This document shows, in pieces, positions 44,684 to 52,574 of a stretch of 64,000 nucleotides of DNA. Positions within the stretch are counted from its first letter, which is position 1, and each line of letters begins with the position of its first letter. Under the pieces are notes generated by a model. That model was not told where the DNA came from. It made no database searches and worked only from the letters and a program-made list of their open reading frames with translations. A program made the position numbers and the translations under genes. The stretch comes from Mycolicibacterium hodleri (GTDB lineage: Bacteria; Actinomycetota; Actinomycetes; Mycobacteriales; Mycobacteriaceae), in assembly GCF_006439015.1 (NCBI RefSeq), contig NZ_RCZG01000003.1, forward strand, positions 311,278-375,277, read 5' to 3'.

Positions 44684-45498
44684 CGCGACGTCGGCGGGCT
44701 GAAGCCCGTGTTCGCCAGCGTGGTCGCCGTGGCGGTGCCGATCTGTCCACGGTGGTCGAACAGCGCCGCGGTGCCGGTCCCCACGCCATCGTCGCCGGTG
44801 TACGTCAACGCTGCGAGTCCGATGTCCTCGCCCTCGGGCAGCCGGCTCATCGTCAGCGTGTAGTCGGCGTTGATGTAGTTCAAACCCGCTGTGCCGTAAT
44901 GGGTCAACGAACTGGCCACGTCGCCTGCCATGGAGGCGCGGACGAACGGCGTCGTCGGCACACCGGCGATGAGCGGCACCAGATCCCGGACCCAGACGAA
45001 CTTCGGGCCGTCGTGCTGCCACTCGGTCAAGTCGAAGCTACGCCCGGCGGCGTGGCCGTTCCTGCCGTAGGCCCAGATGAGCAGTGGTACGCCGACGCTC
45101 GGCCCCGTCGGCGCCAGCGGTATGGGTGGCATCGCCAGCGGTGTCGTCCAGACCTCTCCCGACGGTTGCTCACCCCTGCGCAGGAACAGGGCCGTGGCGC
45201 GCGCCACGACGGTGTCGGACTGCAGCAGTTCGGCTTCGACGAGGACGAGCCGCCGGCCCTGGCGGACGATCGAGGAGCGACCCCGTAGCGGTGCCAGCGC
45301 GGCAGGCCGTAGAAGGTCGACGGTCAGACGGGCGGGCGTCAGCCCTCGGTCGGTCACCGCGTTCTCGACGACGTGACCGAGGATGCCTCCGACGAAGTTG
45401 CCAGCGATCGTCGACCCCCACGGACCCTGCGCCATGATGCTGGGATTGAAGCCGTCGCCGTCGGCGGTGAAGAACGCCGGCGGTCGCTGTGTCGTCAT
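44680..45498 (-). CDS. acyl-CoA thioesterase-like (double hotdog) protein
   Basis: 272 residues. N-terminal hotdog with FNPSIMAQGPWGSTIAGNFVGGILGHVVEN and RLTVDLLRPAALAPLRG; C-terminal hotdog with LIWAYGRNGHAAGRSFDLTEWQHDGPKFVWVRDLVPLIAG and AGDVASSLTHYGTAGLNYINADYTLTMSRLP. TesB/YigI-like arrangement, probably hydrolysing an acyl-CoA in the cytoplasm. The extent of the catalytic residues is not clear from sequence alone. Tail-to-tail overlap of 4 bp with the broken nitroreductase gene; 46-bp gap from the GNAT gene. Confidence 0.8.
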   Translation of the reverse strand: MTTQRPPAFFTADGDGFNPSIMAQGPWGSTIAGNFVGGILGHVVENAVTDRGLTPARLTVDLLRPAALAPLRGRSSIVRQGRRLVLVEAELLQSDTVVARATALFLRRGEQPSGEVWTTPLAMPPIPLAPTGPSVGVPLLIWAYGRNGHAAGRSFDLTEWQHDGPKFVWVRDLVPLIAGVPTTPFVRASMAGDVASSLTHYGTAGLNYINADYTLTMSRLPEGEDIGLAALTYTGDDGVGTGTAALFDHRGQIGTATATTLANTGFSPPTSR

Positions 45499-45544
45499 GG
45501 AGCGACGATATCGGGGGTCGGCAACCGAACCCGTCGGCGATCCG

Positions 45545-45844
45545 TCAGATCGGGTCGGTGATGTCGGCGTACTCGGGATGCTTGTCGACGTAGTCCGCCA
45601 CCATCGAGCAGGCCGGGACGATTCGCAGATCCGCTTCCCGGGTGGCATTGAGAGCCTCGCCCACGAGAATCGTCGCCAGTCCGCGGCCCTGGAACTCGGT
45701 GCCCACCTCGGTGTGGGGAAACGTACGGCGGCCGTCGCGGTCGGTGTACTCGGCGAAGCCGACGGTCTGACCGTCGACGGCGATGGCGAAGCGGCCTGGT
45801 TCGGAGACGACCGTGGTCTCCGCGCCGGTCTTGTCAGTGCTCAT
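45545..45844 (-). CDS. GNAT-like N-acetyltransferase (COG2388/YjdJ type)
   Basis: 99 residues, the compact single-domain version: FAIAVDGQTVGFAEYTD, RRTFPHTEVGTEFQGRGLATILVGEAL (acetyl-CoA pyrophosphate loop Q-x-x-G-x-A) and IVPACSMVADYVDKHPEYADI with the typical C-x(5)-Y. Substrate unknown. It starts 13 bp after the pirin gene stop, same strand, so the two are probably an operon. Confidence 0.9.
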   Translation of the reverse strand: MSTDKTGAETTVVSEPGRFAIAVDGQTVGFAEYTDRDGRRTFPHTEVGTEFQGRGLATILVGEALNATREADLRIVPACSMVADYVDKHPEYADITDPI

Positions 45845-45857
45845 GGCGCTCCTCGGG

Positions 45858-46811
45858 TCAGGGGTTGGGACGGGGTAGCAGGGTGGAGTTCGGTAGCGGT
45901 GGTGCGGGCAGGCGTTTACCCGGATAGCCGGCGACCGAACCGAACCGTTCGTCGTGTTCTTCCCACTGGCGGCGGTAGCTCACGATGTCGTCGTGGCTAC
46001 GGCCCACGAAGTTCCACCACATGACGAGCTCCTCGGCGAACGGCTGGCCGCCGAGGAGGAGGATCCGTGCCGGTGCTTGGCCGGTGTTGATCAGCGAGAT
46101 CGTGTCGTGGCCCGACGCCTGATACCAGAGATCGGCTACGCCGAGTGCGGTCCCTCCGGCGGCGACCTCGCCACGGTCGAGCAGTACGCCGTGCTCGAAG
46201 GTGCGATCGACGCCGAGCTCGACATCCGTGCCCGACGGTAGGTCGATCTGAGCACCCAACAACGGGGTGAAGGTGTGCACGGGGGCGCGAACGCCGCCGA
46301 GTTCGCCGATGAACACCCGAATCCGCGCAGCGTCCACCGACTGCACGGACGGTGCGAAGTGGACGAAGTCGCGTCCGGTCTCCCGGTCGCCGTCGGGAAG
46401 GGCGATCCACAGCTGAACGCCGTGCAGGATGGGCGTGCTCGGGATCGAGACCTCGGAATGGCAGATGCCGGCGCCCGCGGTCATCAGATTGAGCTCGCCC
46501 GGCCGGACCATGGCATGCACGCCGGCGCTGTCGCGGTGCTCGATCTCGCCGGTGAACAGCCAGCTGACCGTCTGCAACCCGGTGTGGGGGTGCGGAGGCA
46601 CGTCCATGCCGGTCGCGGCTCGGACGTCGTATGGACCGTAGTGGTCGACGAAGCACCACGCCCCGATGAGCGAGCGTTCCCGCTGTGGCAGCGTCCGCCG
46701 GACCCGCATCGCCCGCGGCCCACCCAGCGGAACCTCGCGAGGATGTAGCACTCCGGTGAATCGCGAAGCACCACATGCGAATTGGTCGGGAGCCGCCTCA
46801 GTGTTGCTCAC
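45858..46811 (-). CDS. pirin-family cupin protein (first of two)
   Basis: 317 residues, bicupin. N-terminal metal-binding barrel with VPPHPHTGLQTVSWLFTGEIEHRDS and the Glu of CHSEVS completing the three-His/one-Glu pirin site; PGELNLMTAGAGICHSE is diagnostic. The C-terminal half has TPLLGAQIDLPSGTDVEL and ILLLGGQPFAEELVMWWNFVGRSHDDI. Some pirins are quercetinases or redox cofactors; role here unknown. GTG start at 46811. The other pirin in this window (58292) is only distantly similar. Confidence 0.9.
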   Translation of the reverse strand: MSNTEAAPDQFACGASRFTGVLHPREVPLGGPRAMRVRRTLPQRERSLIGAWCFVDHYGPYDVRAATGMDVPPHPHTGLQTVSWLFTGEIEHRDSAGVHAMVRPGELNLMTAGAGICHSEVSIPSTPILHGVQLWIALPDGDRETGRDFVHFAPSVQSVDAARIRVFIGELGGVRAPVHTFTPLLGAQIDLPSGTDVELGVDRTFEHGVLLDRGEVAAGGTALGVADLWYQASGHDTISLINTGQAPARILLLGGQPFAEELVMWWNFVGRSHDDIVSYRRQWEEHDERFGSVAGYPGKRLPAPPLPNSTLLPRPNP

Positions 46812-46838
46812 CTCACCAGACTAGTCGCCGGCGGCTTG

Positions 46839-47255
46839 TCACCCCGTCATGGCGGAGCGGATCAGGTCGAAGTCATGTTCGTCGATCTTGAAGACGCCGA
46901 ACCTGAAGCGGTAGCCCCATTGGGACTTGTTCTCGATGAAGGCCAGCTCGTCGATCAGGGGTCGGATGGGGGTCTCCGTGCAGGGCAGGAATTCGACCCG
47001 GCGACGCCACGGCTGAAACTCGGGGTCGAAGTCCTCCTGGTACACCTCGTCGTCGGATACCCGGCCGATCGCCGTGAAGGCCTGCAGAGGTGCGCCGTCC
47101 GGGTAGTCGGTCTTCGGTGAGTAGAAGACGATCCAGTCGTCGCGGGCCATGCGGCGGAGCATGTGGGGCTTGCCGTGATTGGCCTGTGTGAAGCCGCCCG
47201 CTACGCCACGCGTCACGTGGCCACGGCTGACCGTGTTGATCCAGTAAGTGCTCAT
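46839..47255 (-). CDS. EVE-domain (UPF0310) protein
   Basis: 138 residues covering one EVE domain: TYWINTVSRGHVTRGVAGGFTQANHGKPHMLRRMARDDWIVFYSPKT, then FTAIGRVSDDEVY and YRFRFGVFKI. The fold is PUA-like and binds modified bases in DNA or RNA; small stand-alone members have unknown roles. Ends 27 bp upstream of the pirin gene on the same strand, so possibly cotranscribed. Confidence 0.9.
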   Translation of the reverse strand: MSTYWINTVSRGHVTRGVAGGFTQANHGKPHMLRRMARDDWIVFYSPKTDYPDGAPLQAFTAIGRVSDDEVYQEDFDPEFQPWRRRVEFLPCTETPIRPLIDELAFIENKSQWGYRFRFGVFKIDEHDFDLIRSAMTG

Positions 47256-47338
47256 GCGGTCAAGCTACGAGTGGGCGCCGACAGATGCCCGAATTCATCC
47301 ACAGGCCGGGAGAGACCACGGGCCAGAGAGACCACGAA

Positions 47339-47364
47339 GCCGCCGATGCTGGTGCATCGGCGGC
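47339..47364 (-). terminator. perfect hairpin downstream of whiB6
   Basis: GCCGCCGATGC / GCATCGGCGGC, 11-bp arms, 4-nt loop, 188 bp after the whiB6 stop and 84 bp upstream of the EVE gene. Probable I-shaped terminator without a T-tract. The remainder of 47256-47551 shows no gene. Confidence 0.5.
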
Positions 47365-47551
47365 TCGGGCGACGGTACCGCCATGGCGCCTCACGGCAAG
47401 TGGTCGCTCTAGGCGACGAATTTAGTTGGTACCCGGGGCATGAGCGGCACCGTCGACTTCAGTTTAACCGCAGACGTGGCTCCGGGTATTCCAATCCGGC
47501 GACCCCTCGACGCCGGAAAGCGGTGATACCTGCTGCGCCGCACGTCAGCGG

Positions 47552-47884
47552 TCAGGCGGACTCGAGGAACTGCTCGACGAAGATTCGCCGGGCGCGGACG
47601 GGATAACCGTGGCGTTCGGCGAGTTCGCGAAGTTGGCGCAGTGCATGACCGCGACCGCGTCCGGCTTCGGGAACCACGATGCCGGCCCAGAGACCCTCGG
47701 CCCTGGGCAGTTCTACGGCTTCGCGCGCGCACGCCCACCGGCGGGGGCACATCCGACAGATGGACTTGGCGTCTTCGTCGGCGACGGTGGTCCAACGTTC
47801 TGGATCTCGGGTGCACTCGCCCAGGGGTAGTCCGTCGAGTCCTATTGGGTTCGTCGCAGCCGAAGCGATCCCCGTTGCTTTCAT
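47552..47884 (-). CDS. whiB6: WhiB-family iron-sulfur regulator, WhiB6
   Basis: 110 residues. Four cluster cysteines (Cys24, 43, 46, 52) in LGECTRDPERW, SICRMCPRRWAC, followed by GLWAGIVVPEAGR (the G-x-W turn) and a basic C-terminus. PLGxCTxDPxRWTT and AEGLWAG match WhiB6 (Rv3862c), the [4Fe-4S] regulator at the edge of the ESX-1 locus that senses O2/NO and controls ESX-1 genes in tuberculous mycobacteria. Here it is retained beside the ESX-1 scar. Confidence 0.93.
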   Translation of the reverse strand: MKATGIASAATNPIGLDGLPLGECTRDPERWTTVADEDAKSICRMCPRRWACAREAVELPRAEGLWAGIVVPEAGRGRGHALRQLRELAERHGYPVRARRIFVEQFLESA

Positions 47885-48284
47885 GTCGTCTACCCCTTCT
47901 CAGAGCGTCGCCGTCGAGTGCGTCGCGATGACAGCGAATGTATAGCAAGAACCGTAGCGATGCAACGGTTCAAACCGTAGCGATGGAGGCAGGCGGTCAC
48001 CCGGACGGGGCTCAGCGCTACGCGTCATGACCGCTTGAGGCCGGGTTCGATCCGTGGCATTCGTCACATATGTGCCAGTTCAGCGGGAGTTTCCAGAATG
48101 AAATGCGGGTCTGGCGACGCCTTCTCTTGGGGGTGGACTCCCAAGCCGTAGCGGTGAGACAGTTTCTCAGAACGAATCGCAACGGTTGACGATGTGATGC
48201 TACGGTTGCGCCACGTCCAGAATCGCCCTGCCGGCACCGAGGAACCATCGGAGATGACCCCGCGTCGACGCCCCACCCAGGGTT
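47885..48284. promoter_or_regulatory. divergent region whiB6 / Rv3863-like gene with repeated AACCGTAGC motif
   Basis: AACCGTAGC occurs at 47950-47958 and 47973-47981 (both followed by GATG), as a near copy at 48144-48152 (AGCCGTAGC) and inverted at 48199-48207. A CTTGGG/CCCAAG hairpin lies at 48126-48145. The first two copies, 23 bp apart, sit ~70-90 bp before the whiB6 start. Probably regulatory; no gene is seen in these 400 bp. Confidence 0.5.
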
Positions 48285-49052
48285 GTGGGTGACATGGATC
48301 CCAATGTGACGCCGGTGGCGGATCAGGACGACGCCGCGTTGGCGGTGGATCCCGGCATGGCCCGGGCGGGTGCCGCCGCGGCGGCGCGGCGACGCGAGTT
48401 GAATGTGAGTCAGCGCGGCCTGGCCGCCGATGGCGTCATCAACGCCGGTGCGCTCATCGCGTTCGAGAAGGGCCGGAGTTGGCCGCGCGACAAGACCCGC
48501 GCGAAGCTCGAGGAAGTGTTGCGCTGGCCGCCTGGGACGATCAACCGGATCAGGACCGGCGCTCCCGCCGCGGCTCCAGACCGCATCCAGATGGATCTCA
48601 GGGATCAGGGCGGCGACGAAGGATCGTTGATTGCCGAGGCCGTGGTCGCTGCGGTCAACGCCCTCGGATCGACGATCGACGCGTTGCCATCCATCGACGA
48701 TCCGGACTTCACGCCGCGGATCACGTCAATCCTGTCCGATCTTCGCCAGCTCGAAGCGGTCGCCGCGCGCGCGACCCGTATCGGCAGGGTCACCCCGGCT
48801 CTGATCAGGGCGCTCAGCGCAGTACGGCGGCGCTCAGACGAGTTGACGAAGCTGGCGGCGACCGCACCGCGCGCGACGCTCGGTCAGCGACTTTATGCCG
48901 CTCGCCTGACGGCGAACCTCACGGTCGTCGAGACATCTCAGGCCGCGGGCGTCACGGAGGACGCCATCATGCAGGCGGAGTCAGAACAACCCGTGGACGC
49001 ATCGGCGGTCGGTCTCATCGAGACGTTGATCGGTCAGCTCGACTGGCGCTGA
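48285..49052 (+). CDS. Rv3863-like helix-turn-helix protein
   Basis: 255 residues from GTG 48285 (an ATG three codons later is possible). AGAAAAARRRELNVSQRGLAADGVINAGALIAFEKGRSWPR is an XRE-like helix-turn-helix conserved in the C-terminal two thirds of Rv3863. A second similar segment, LGQRLYAARLTANLTVVETSQAAGVTEDAIMQAE, follows a coiled region. The 392-residue Rv3863 N-terminal part is absent. It lies next to whiB6 as in M. tuberculosis, at the left edge of ESX-1; it is probably DNA binding. Confidence 0.8.
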   Translation: MGDMDPNVTPVADQDDAALAVDPGMARAGAAAAARRRELNVSQRGLAADGVINAGALIAFEKGRSWPRDKTRAKLEEVLRWPPGTINRIRTGAPAAAPDRIQMDLRDQGGDEGSLIAEAVVAAVNALGSTIDALPSIDDPDFTPRITSILSDLRQLEAVAARATRIGRVTPALIRALSAVRRRSDELTKLAATAPRATLGQRLYAARLTANLTVVETSQAAGVTEDAIMQAESEQPVDASAVGLIETLIGQLDWR

Positions 49053-49058
49053 GCGTGT

Positions 49059-50513
49059 CTACCGGTCCCGGCCGCGCTCGCCGTTCGCCGGGAAGTGTTC
49101 TGCGAGTGCAGCGGCGATCTCGAGGAACTTTCGCCGCGTCGGGCCGGACATCTCGGCGGTGCCTTCGATCACGCCGCCGGGACGTAGGTGCGGATCGAAC
49201 GGAACCTCGATGACCACCTGCCCCTGGCCGGCGAACTGCTGCGCCAGAATCGCGCGGGTCCGCTTGTCGGCGTGTCCATCCGAATCGTTGAGCACGACGA
49301 CCGTGCGGCGCAACAAACTCGTCAGGCCGCGGTTGGCCAGCCAGTCCATCGTCTGCCCCGCCGCCGCGGCACCGTCGACCCATGGCGAGGAGACGACGAC
49401 CAGCGCGTCGAGGTCTCGAAGCACCTCCTGCGTGACGGGCGTGTCCATCGTCGAGCTGCAATCGACGACGGCGATCGAGAAGTAGCGGTCCAGCCGCGCA
49501 GTGGCCTCCCGATAGATGGCGGGATCGAGCACACGCCTGCGGGCGGGGCTGCCCTCGCCCGCCAGAACGAAAAGGCCGGCGGAGTTGTTGCCGACCCGGC
49601 TGCGAACGTCGGCGAACGTCTCGAGGTGCTGGTCGCCTGCCAACTCCCAGTACGAGCCGACCGCCTTCGGATCAACGCGACTGCCGAGCTTCCCGAAGGC
49701 GGTGTCGGCATCGATCGCGACGACGCGGTCCTCCTGTCGGAGTTCGGCGAACACCGATCCGATGCTGGCCGACACCGTCGTCTTGCCGACACCGCCCTTG
49801 CCCATGACGCCGACCTTGTAGTGGCCTCGCAGCTTGACCTTGATGCGAGCCTCGAGTTGGGCCTCGCGAATCTCTTCGGGCGACTGACCGGGGTTGATGA
49901 GGCCGAACGTGGCCTTGTAGACGACCCGGCGCCAGCCCCTCGCGGGCACGATGCGCTTGCTGGGCACCAGATCGTCGGCCCGGATCCGGTCGGCGTATGA
50001 GCCCGTCGGCGGGGGAGGAGCGGCCCGAGAGTCCTGGCCGTGCGGCTGGCCCTGCCAGGGGCCGTACTGCGGCGGTCCCTGACCCGGTGGGGGTTGATTC
50101 GGGCGTGGTGGCTGGCCCTGCCACCCCGGCTGCTGCTGATGGGGTGGAGGTGGCGCTGGTGGTCGCCACTGCGGAGGTGGGTCGGCCTGTCGGCCGGCCA
50201 CGGGCAGGGCTCCCGTGTCGCGAGGGGTGCCCGGTGGGGGACCGAAACGTTGAGGCGGGCGGGGACCGCCGTCGGGACGTTCCACATCGCGCGGAGGGGG
50301 CGGCGGCGGGGGAGGCGGCGCCTCCGGTGGGAGATGCTCCCGTGGGGTCTCGACCTCGGCGGCGGCCTCGCGCGTGGGGTAGTCGACGGGGGGCCGGGAC
50401 GGTAACGGTGTCGTCGCAGCCTTGAAGGGCGGCTCGACGGCGGGCTCGTAGTCCGTCTCCTCGGGACCGGTCCGTCCGAGCTCCTTACGCAGGGCGTCGT
50501 CGCGATCATTCAC
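49059..50513 (-). CDS. EspI/Rv3888c-like MinD-family ATPase with proline-rich N-terminus
   Basis: 484 residues from GTG 50513 (GGAGGAG about 10 bp upstream); a longer ATG at 50558 has none. The first ~200 residues are Pro-rich (PPEAPPPPPPPPPRD, PPPHQQQPGWQ). A basic linker (PARGWRRVVYKATFGLINPGQ) leads to a ParA/MinD domain: deviant Walker A KGGVGKTT, IDADTAFG, VVDCSSTMDTP. Proteins of this layout accompany ESX loci (EspI, Rv3888c) and EspI is known to bind ATP and modulate ESX-1. It is transcribed opposite to canonical espI, so it may be an independent paralogue. Nine base pairs from the convergent Rv3863-like stop. Confidence 0.85.
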   Translation of the reverse strand: MNDRDDALRKELGRTGPEETDYEPAVEPPFKAATTPLPSRPPVDYPTREAAAEVETPREHLPPEAPPPPPPPPPRDVERPDGGPRPPQRFGPPPGTPRDTGALPVAGRQADPPPQWRPPAPPPPHQQQPGWQGQPPRPNQPPPGQGPPQYGPWQGQPHGQDSRAAPPPPTGSYADRIRADDLVPSKRIVPARGWRRVVYKATFGLINPGQSPEEIREAQLEARIKVKLRGHYKVGVMGKGGVGKTTVSASIGSVFAELRQEDRVVAIDADTAFGKLGSRVDPKAVGSYWELAGDQHLETFADVRSRVGNNSAGLFVLAGEGSPARRRVLDPAIYREATARLDRYFSIAVVDCSSTMDTPVTQEVLRDLDALVVVSSPWVDGAAAAGQTMDWLANRGLTSLLRRTVVVLNDSDGHADKRTRAILAQQFAGQGQVVIEVPFDPHLRPGGVIEGTAEMSGPTRRKFLEIAAALAEHFPANGERGRDR

Positions 50514-51113
50514 GGCACCTGGGCTCCTCCCACTGATCAGCGACGCGCCTTGCGGCATTCACTCCAGTATCAACCACTTCCGTCTGCCGATGCCCTCGCG
50601 GCGGTCGTGCGATGCCGTGCGATGGCGAGCAGCAAACGTGAACGCCGTCGGCCCCACCACGGCGGGGCGGGTGGGGTCCGGATCCTCGAGCCGTTTCACC
50701 GTGAACGTCGAGCGGTCGGCGGGTGGAGACCGACCCGGGCGAATGGTCGTCGCCGCGCCCACCGTTCGCACAGCTCAACTCGATGGCACCCGCTGGCGTG
50801 CGCTTCACTTCGTCGCCGTGAGTGCCGCGAATTGGTGCGTCGGCGGTGGAAAATCCGCTGGTACCCTTCGTATCGAGCAGGGGCGGGGAAGGCACCGGCG
50901 TGCCGACCGACACGCGAAGCTGGGGCAAATCTCGAGGGATGCGCCGGCGAGGGTGCGTTCGCCGTCGAGGTAGAGGTCGATCTCGACCCCGGCACGACAC
51001 GGTCGCGGCGTAGGAAGATGGGACGAGGGGGTCATCGACATGTCCGGCGAAGTGCGTACCAGCGAGTCGCACCTGCGAGGGCCGGCGACCAGCCGGCGGA
51101 GTTCGAGGTAGCC
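50514..51113. other. 600 bp without an assignable gene
   Basis: Lies between the MinD-like start and the espG1 fragment, where espE/espF would be expected. On the minus strand, short protein-like stretches (AGVEIDLYLDGERTLAGASL, then in another frame GTPVPSPPLLDTKGTSGFST) look like a frameshifted remnant, but I cannot name it. No espE or espF similarity is seen. Confidence 0.4.
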
Positions 51114-51449
51114 GTGTCCGTTCTCTCCAATGGCGGGTCCGGCAGGTCTCACCTCGACGACGTCGTCGCTGTCGAGGTGACGATCGACGGCATGCTCGTC
51201 ATCGCAGACCGGCTGCACATGATGGAGTTCCCGCCTGCGCTCGGAATCAGACCCAACATTCCGCAGCTCGAGTTGCGCGACATCGTGTGGGATCAGGTCG
51301 CCCGCGACCTCACCAATCAGGGCGTGCTCGACCTGTTCGGGGCGCCCCATCCCGAGGTGGCCGTCATGGTCGACACGATGAGCCGTGCCGACCGGACCCT
51401 TGAGGGGCGTTGGTGGCGCCGGGACGTCGGAGGCAAGCGGCTTCGCTGA
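51114..51449 (+). pseudogene. espG1: espG1 N-terminal fragment (ESX-1 chaperone)
   Basis: 111 codons from GTG 51114. VVAVEVTIDGMLVIADRLHM, GIRPNIPQLELRDIVWDQV, RDLTNQGVLDLFGAPHPEV and RTLEGRWWRRDVGG reproduce the start of EspG1 (Rv3866). After that Gly-Gly the frame runs into mycP1 antisense sequence and stops at 51447. About two thirds of the ~280-residue PE/PPE chaperone is missing, so the product cannot be functional. Confidence 0.9.
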
Positions 51450-52062
51450 TGTTGATCACCTGGGCGCCCAGGTTGGCAGCGTGCACGATCGAGCGCGCCA
51501 GGCTGCGCAACGAGCCCGCGGTTTGGGTGGTGTTGGGGTCGTTGGGGTCCGTTCTCGCCCCCACCGGCTGATAGTTGTCCGACGTCTGCCGCAGCGAAAG
51601 GATCCGCGCGTCGGGTGCGACTCCGATGAAGCCGTCGGTGGGAGCGGGCCGGCCAGCGATGATCGACGCGGTCAGCGTGCCATGGCTGTCACAGTCGTTC
51701 ATTCCGTCGCCGGCCGCGTCGACGAAGTCGCCACCGGGCAACGCGGGTACGCGCGGCGAGCCGTTCACTCCGGTGTCGATGACGGCCACGGTTACGCCGG
51801 CACCGGTCGCGAACTTCTGCGCATCGCTGAGCCGGAGGTAGTCGTTGGGCCAGGGCTTGTCGGCGAAGTTGGCGCCGGGGAAGCTGATCGGCGATGAACA
51901 GACCCGGCGTAGCTCGGTGGGCGAATCCGGACCCGTCTCATCAGGTGGCAGTGCCGATGGATCGATGGAGGGCGGTTCGATGGCGAGGGCCGGAGGGGCG
52001 CTGAACACCGTCAGACACAGCACCGCCAGCAACATGACGATCCTGCGTATCACGTGCAGCAC
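51364..52062 (-). pseudogene. mycP1: mycP1 N-terminal fragment (ESX-1 mycosin)
   Basis: ORF of 232 codons, GTG start. Signal peptide, then PPPAIDP-like PSIDPSALPPDETGPDSPTE, subtilisin Asp (VAVIDTGVNGSPRVPALPGG), His (CDSHGTLTASIIAGRPAPTD) and ILSLRQTSDNYQPVG, all typical of MycP1. Homology ends at VINISEAAC (51433); the rest, to 51364, is antisense of the espG1 fragment. The catalytic Ser domain and the C-terminal membrane anchor are lost, so it is inactive. Confidence 0.92.
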
Positions 52063-52282
52063 CCCACGACCAGAGGTCTCCGCAGTTTGTGGTGAGCTGC
52101 CGACAGCAAAGCGACAGCCGTCCTGCTGACGGCGTATCCCCTCACGTCAAGCCCCCTCACCACGTGCACTCCGCAATCCTACGATGCGTCGAGAGTGCCT
52201 CATGCACCATTCTCGACGAGCTCGGGGGAGACGCAGAAAGCGCCTCCCCCGAGTCGTACGGCGTGCTCGTCGATGCGACTAA

Positions 52283-52540
52283 CTAGGCGTCGAGGTCCTG
52301 CTGGATGAGCTCAGCGACGGTGGTGAGCGCCGACTCGTCGTCCGAGGAGACCGTGACCTGAGCGCCGTTGCCAGCGCCGAGAGTCATGATCATCAGCGCC
52401 GAGCCGGCGTCGACCGGGTCACCGCCGTCCAGGGACAAGGTCACCGGTACTCCGGCGTTCACGACGGCTTCGGCGATGATCGCTGCGGGTCGGGCGTGCA
52501 GGCCGATCGACGAACCGACGATGACGGTCTTGGCGGGCAT
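52283..52540 (-). CDS. ptsH: phosphocarrier protein HPr
   Basis: 85 residues, typical HPr. Phosphorylated His15 lies in SSIGLHARPA, and SALMIMTLGAGNG corresponds to the Ser46 region. It relays phosphate from enzyme I (ptsI, 56495) to FruA. GGAG upstream of ATG; 34 bp after fruA, last gene of the minus-strand PTS operon. Confidence 0.95.
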   Translation of the reverse strand: MPAKTVIVGSSIGLHARPAAIIAEAVVNAGVPVTLSLDGGDPVDAGSALMIMTLGAGNGAQVTVSSDDESALTTVAELIQQDLDA

Positions 52541-52574
52541 GGTGGATCTCCTTACTGGGTTAGTGTCGAGGATG

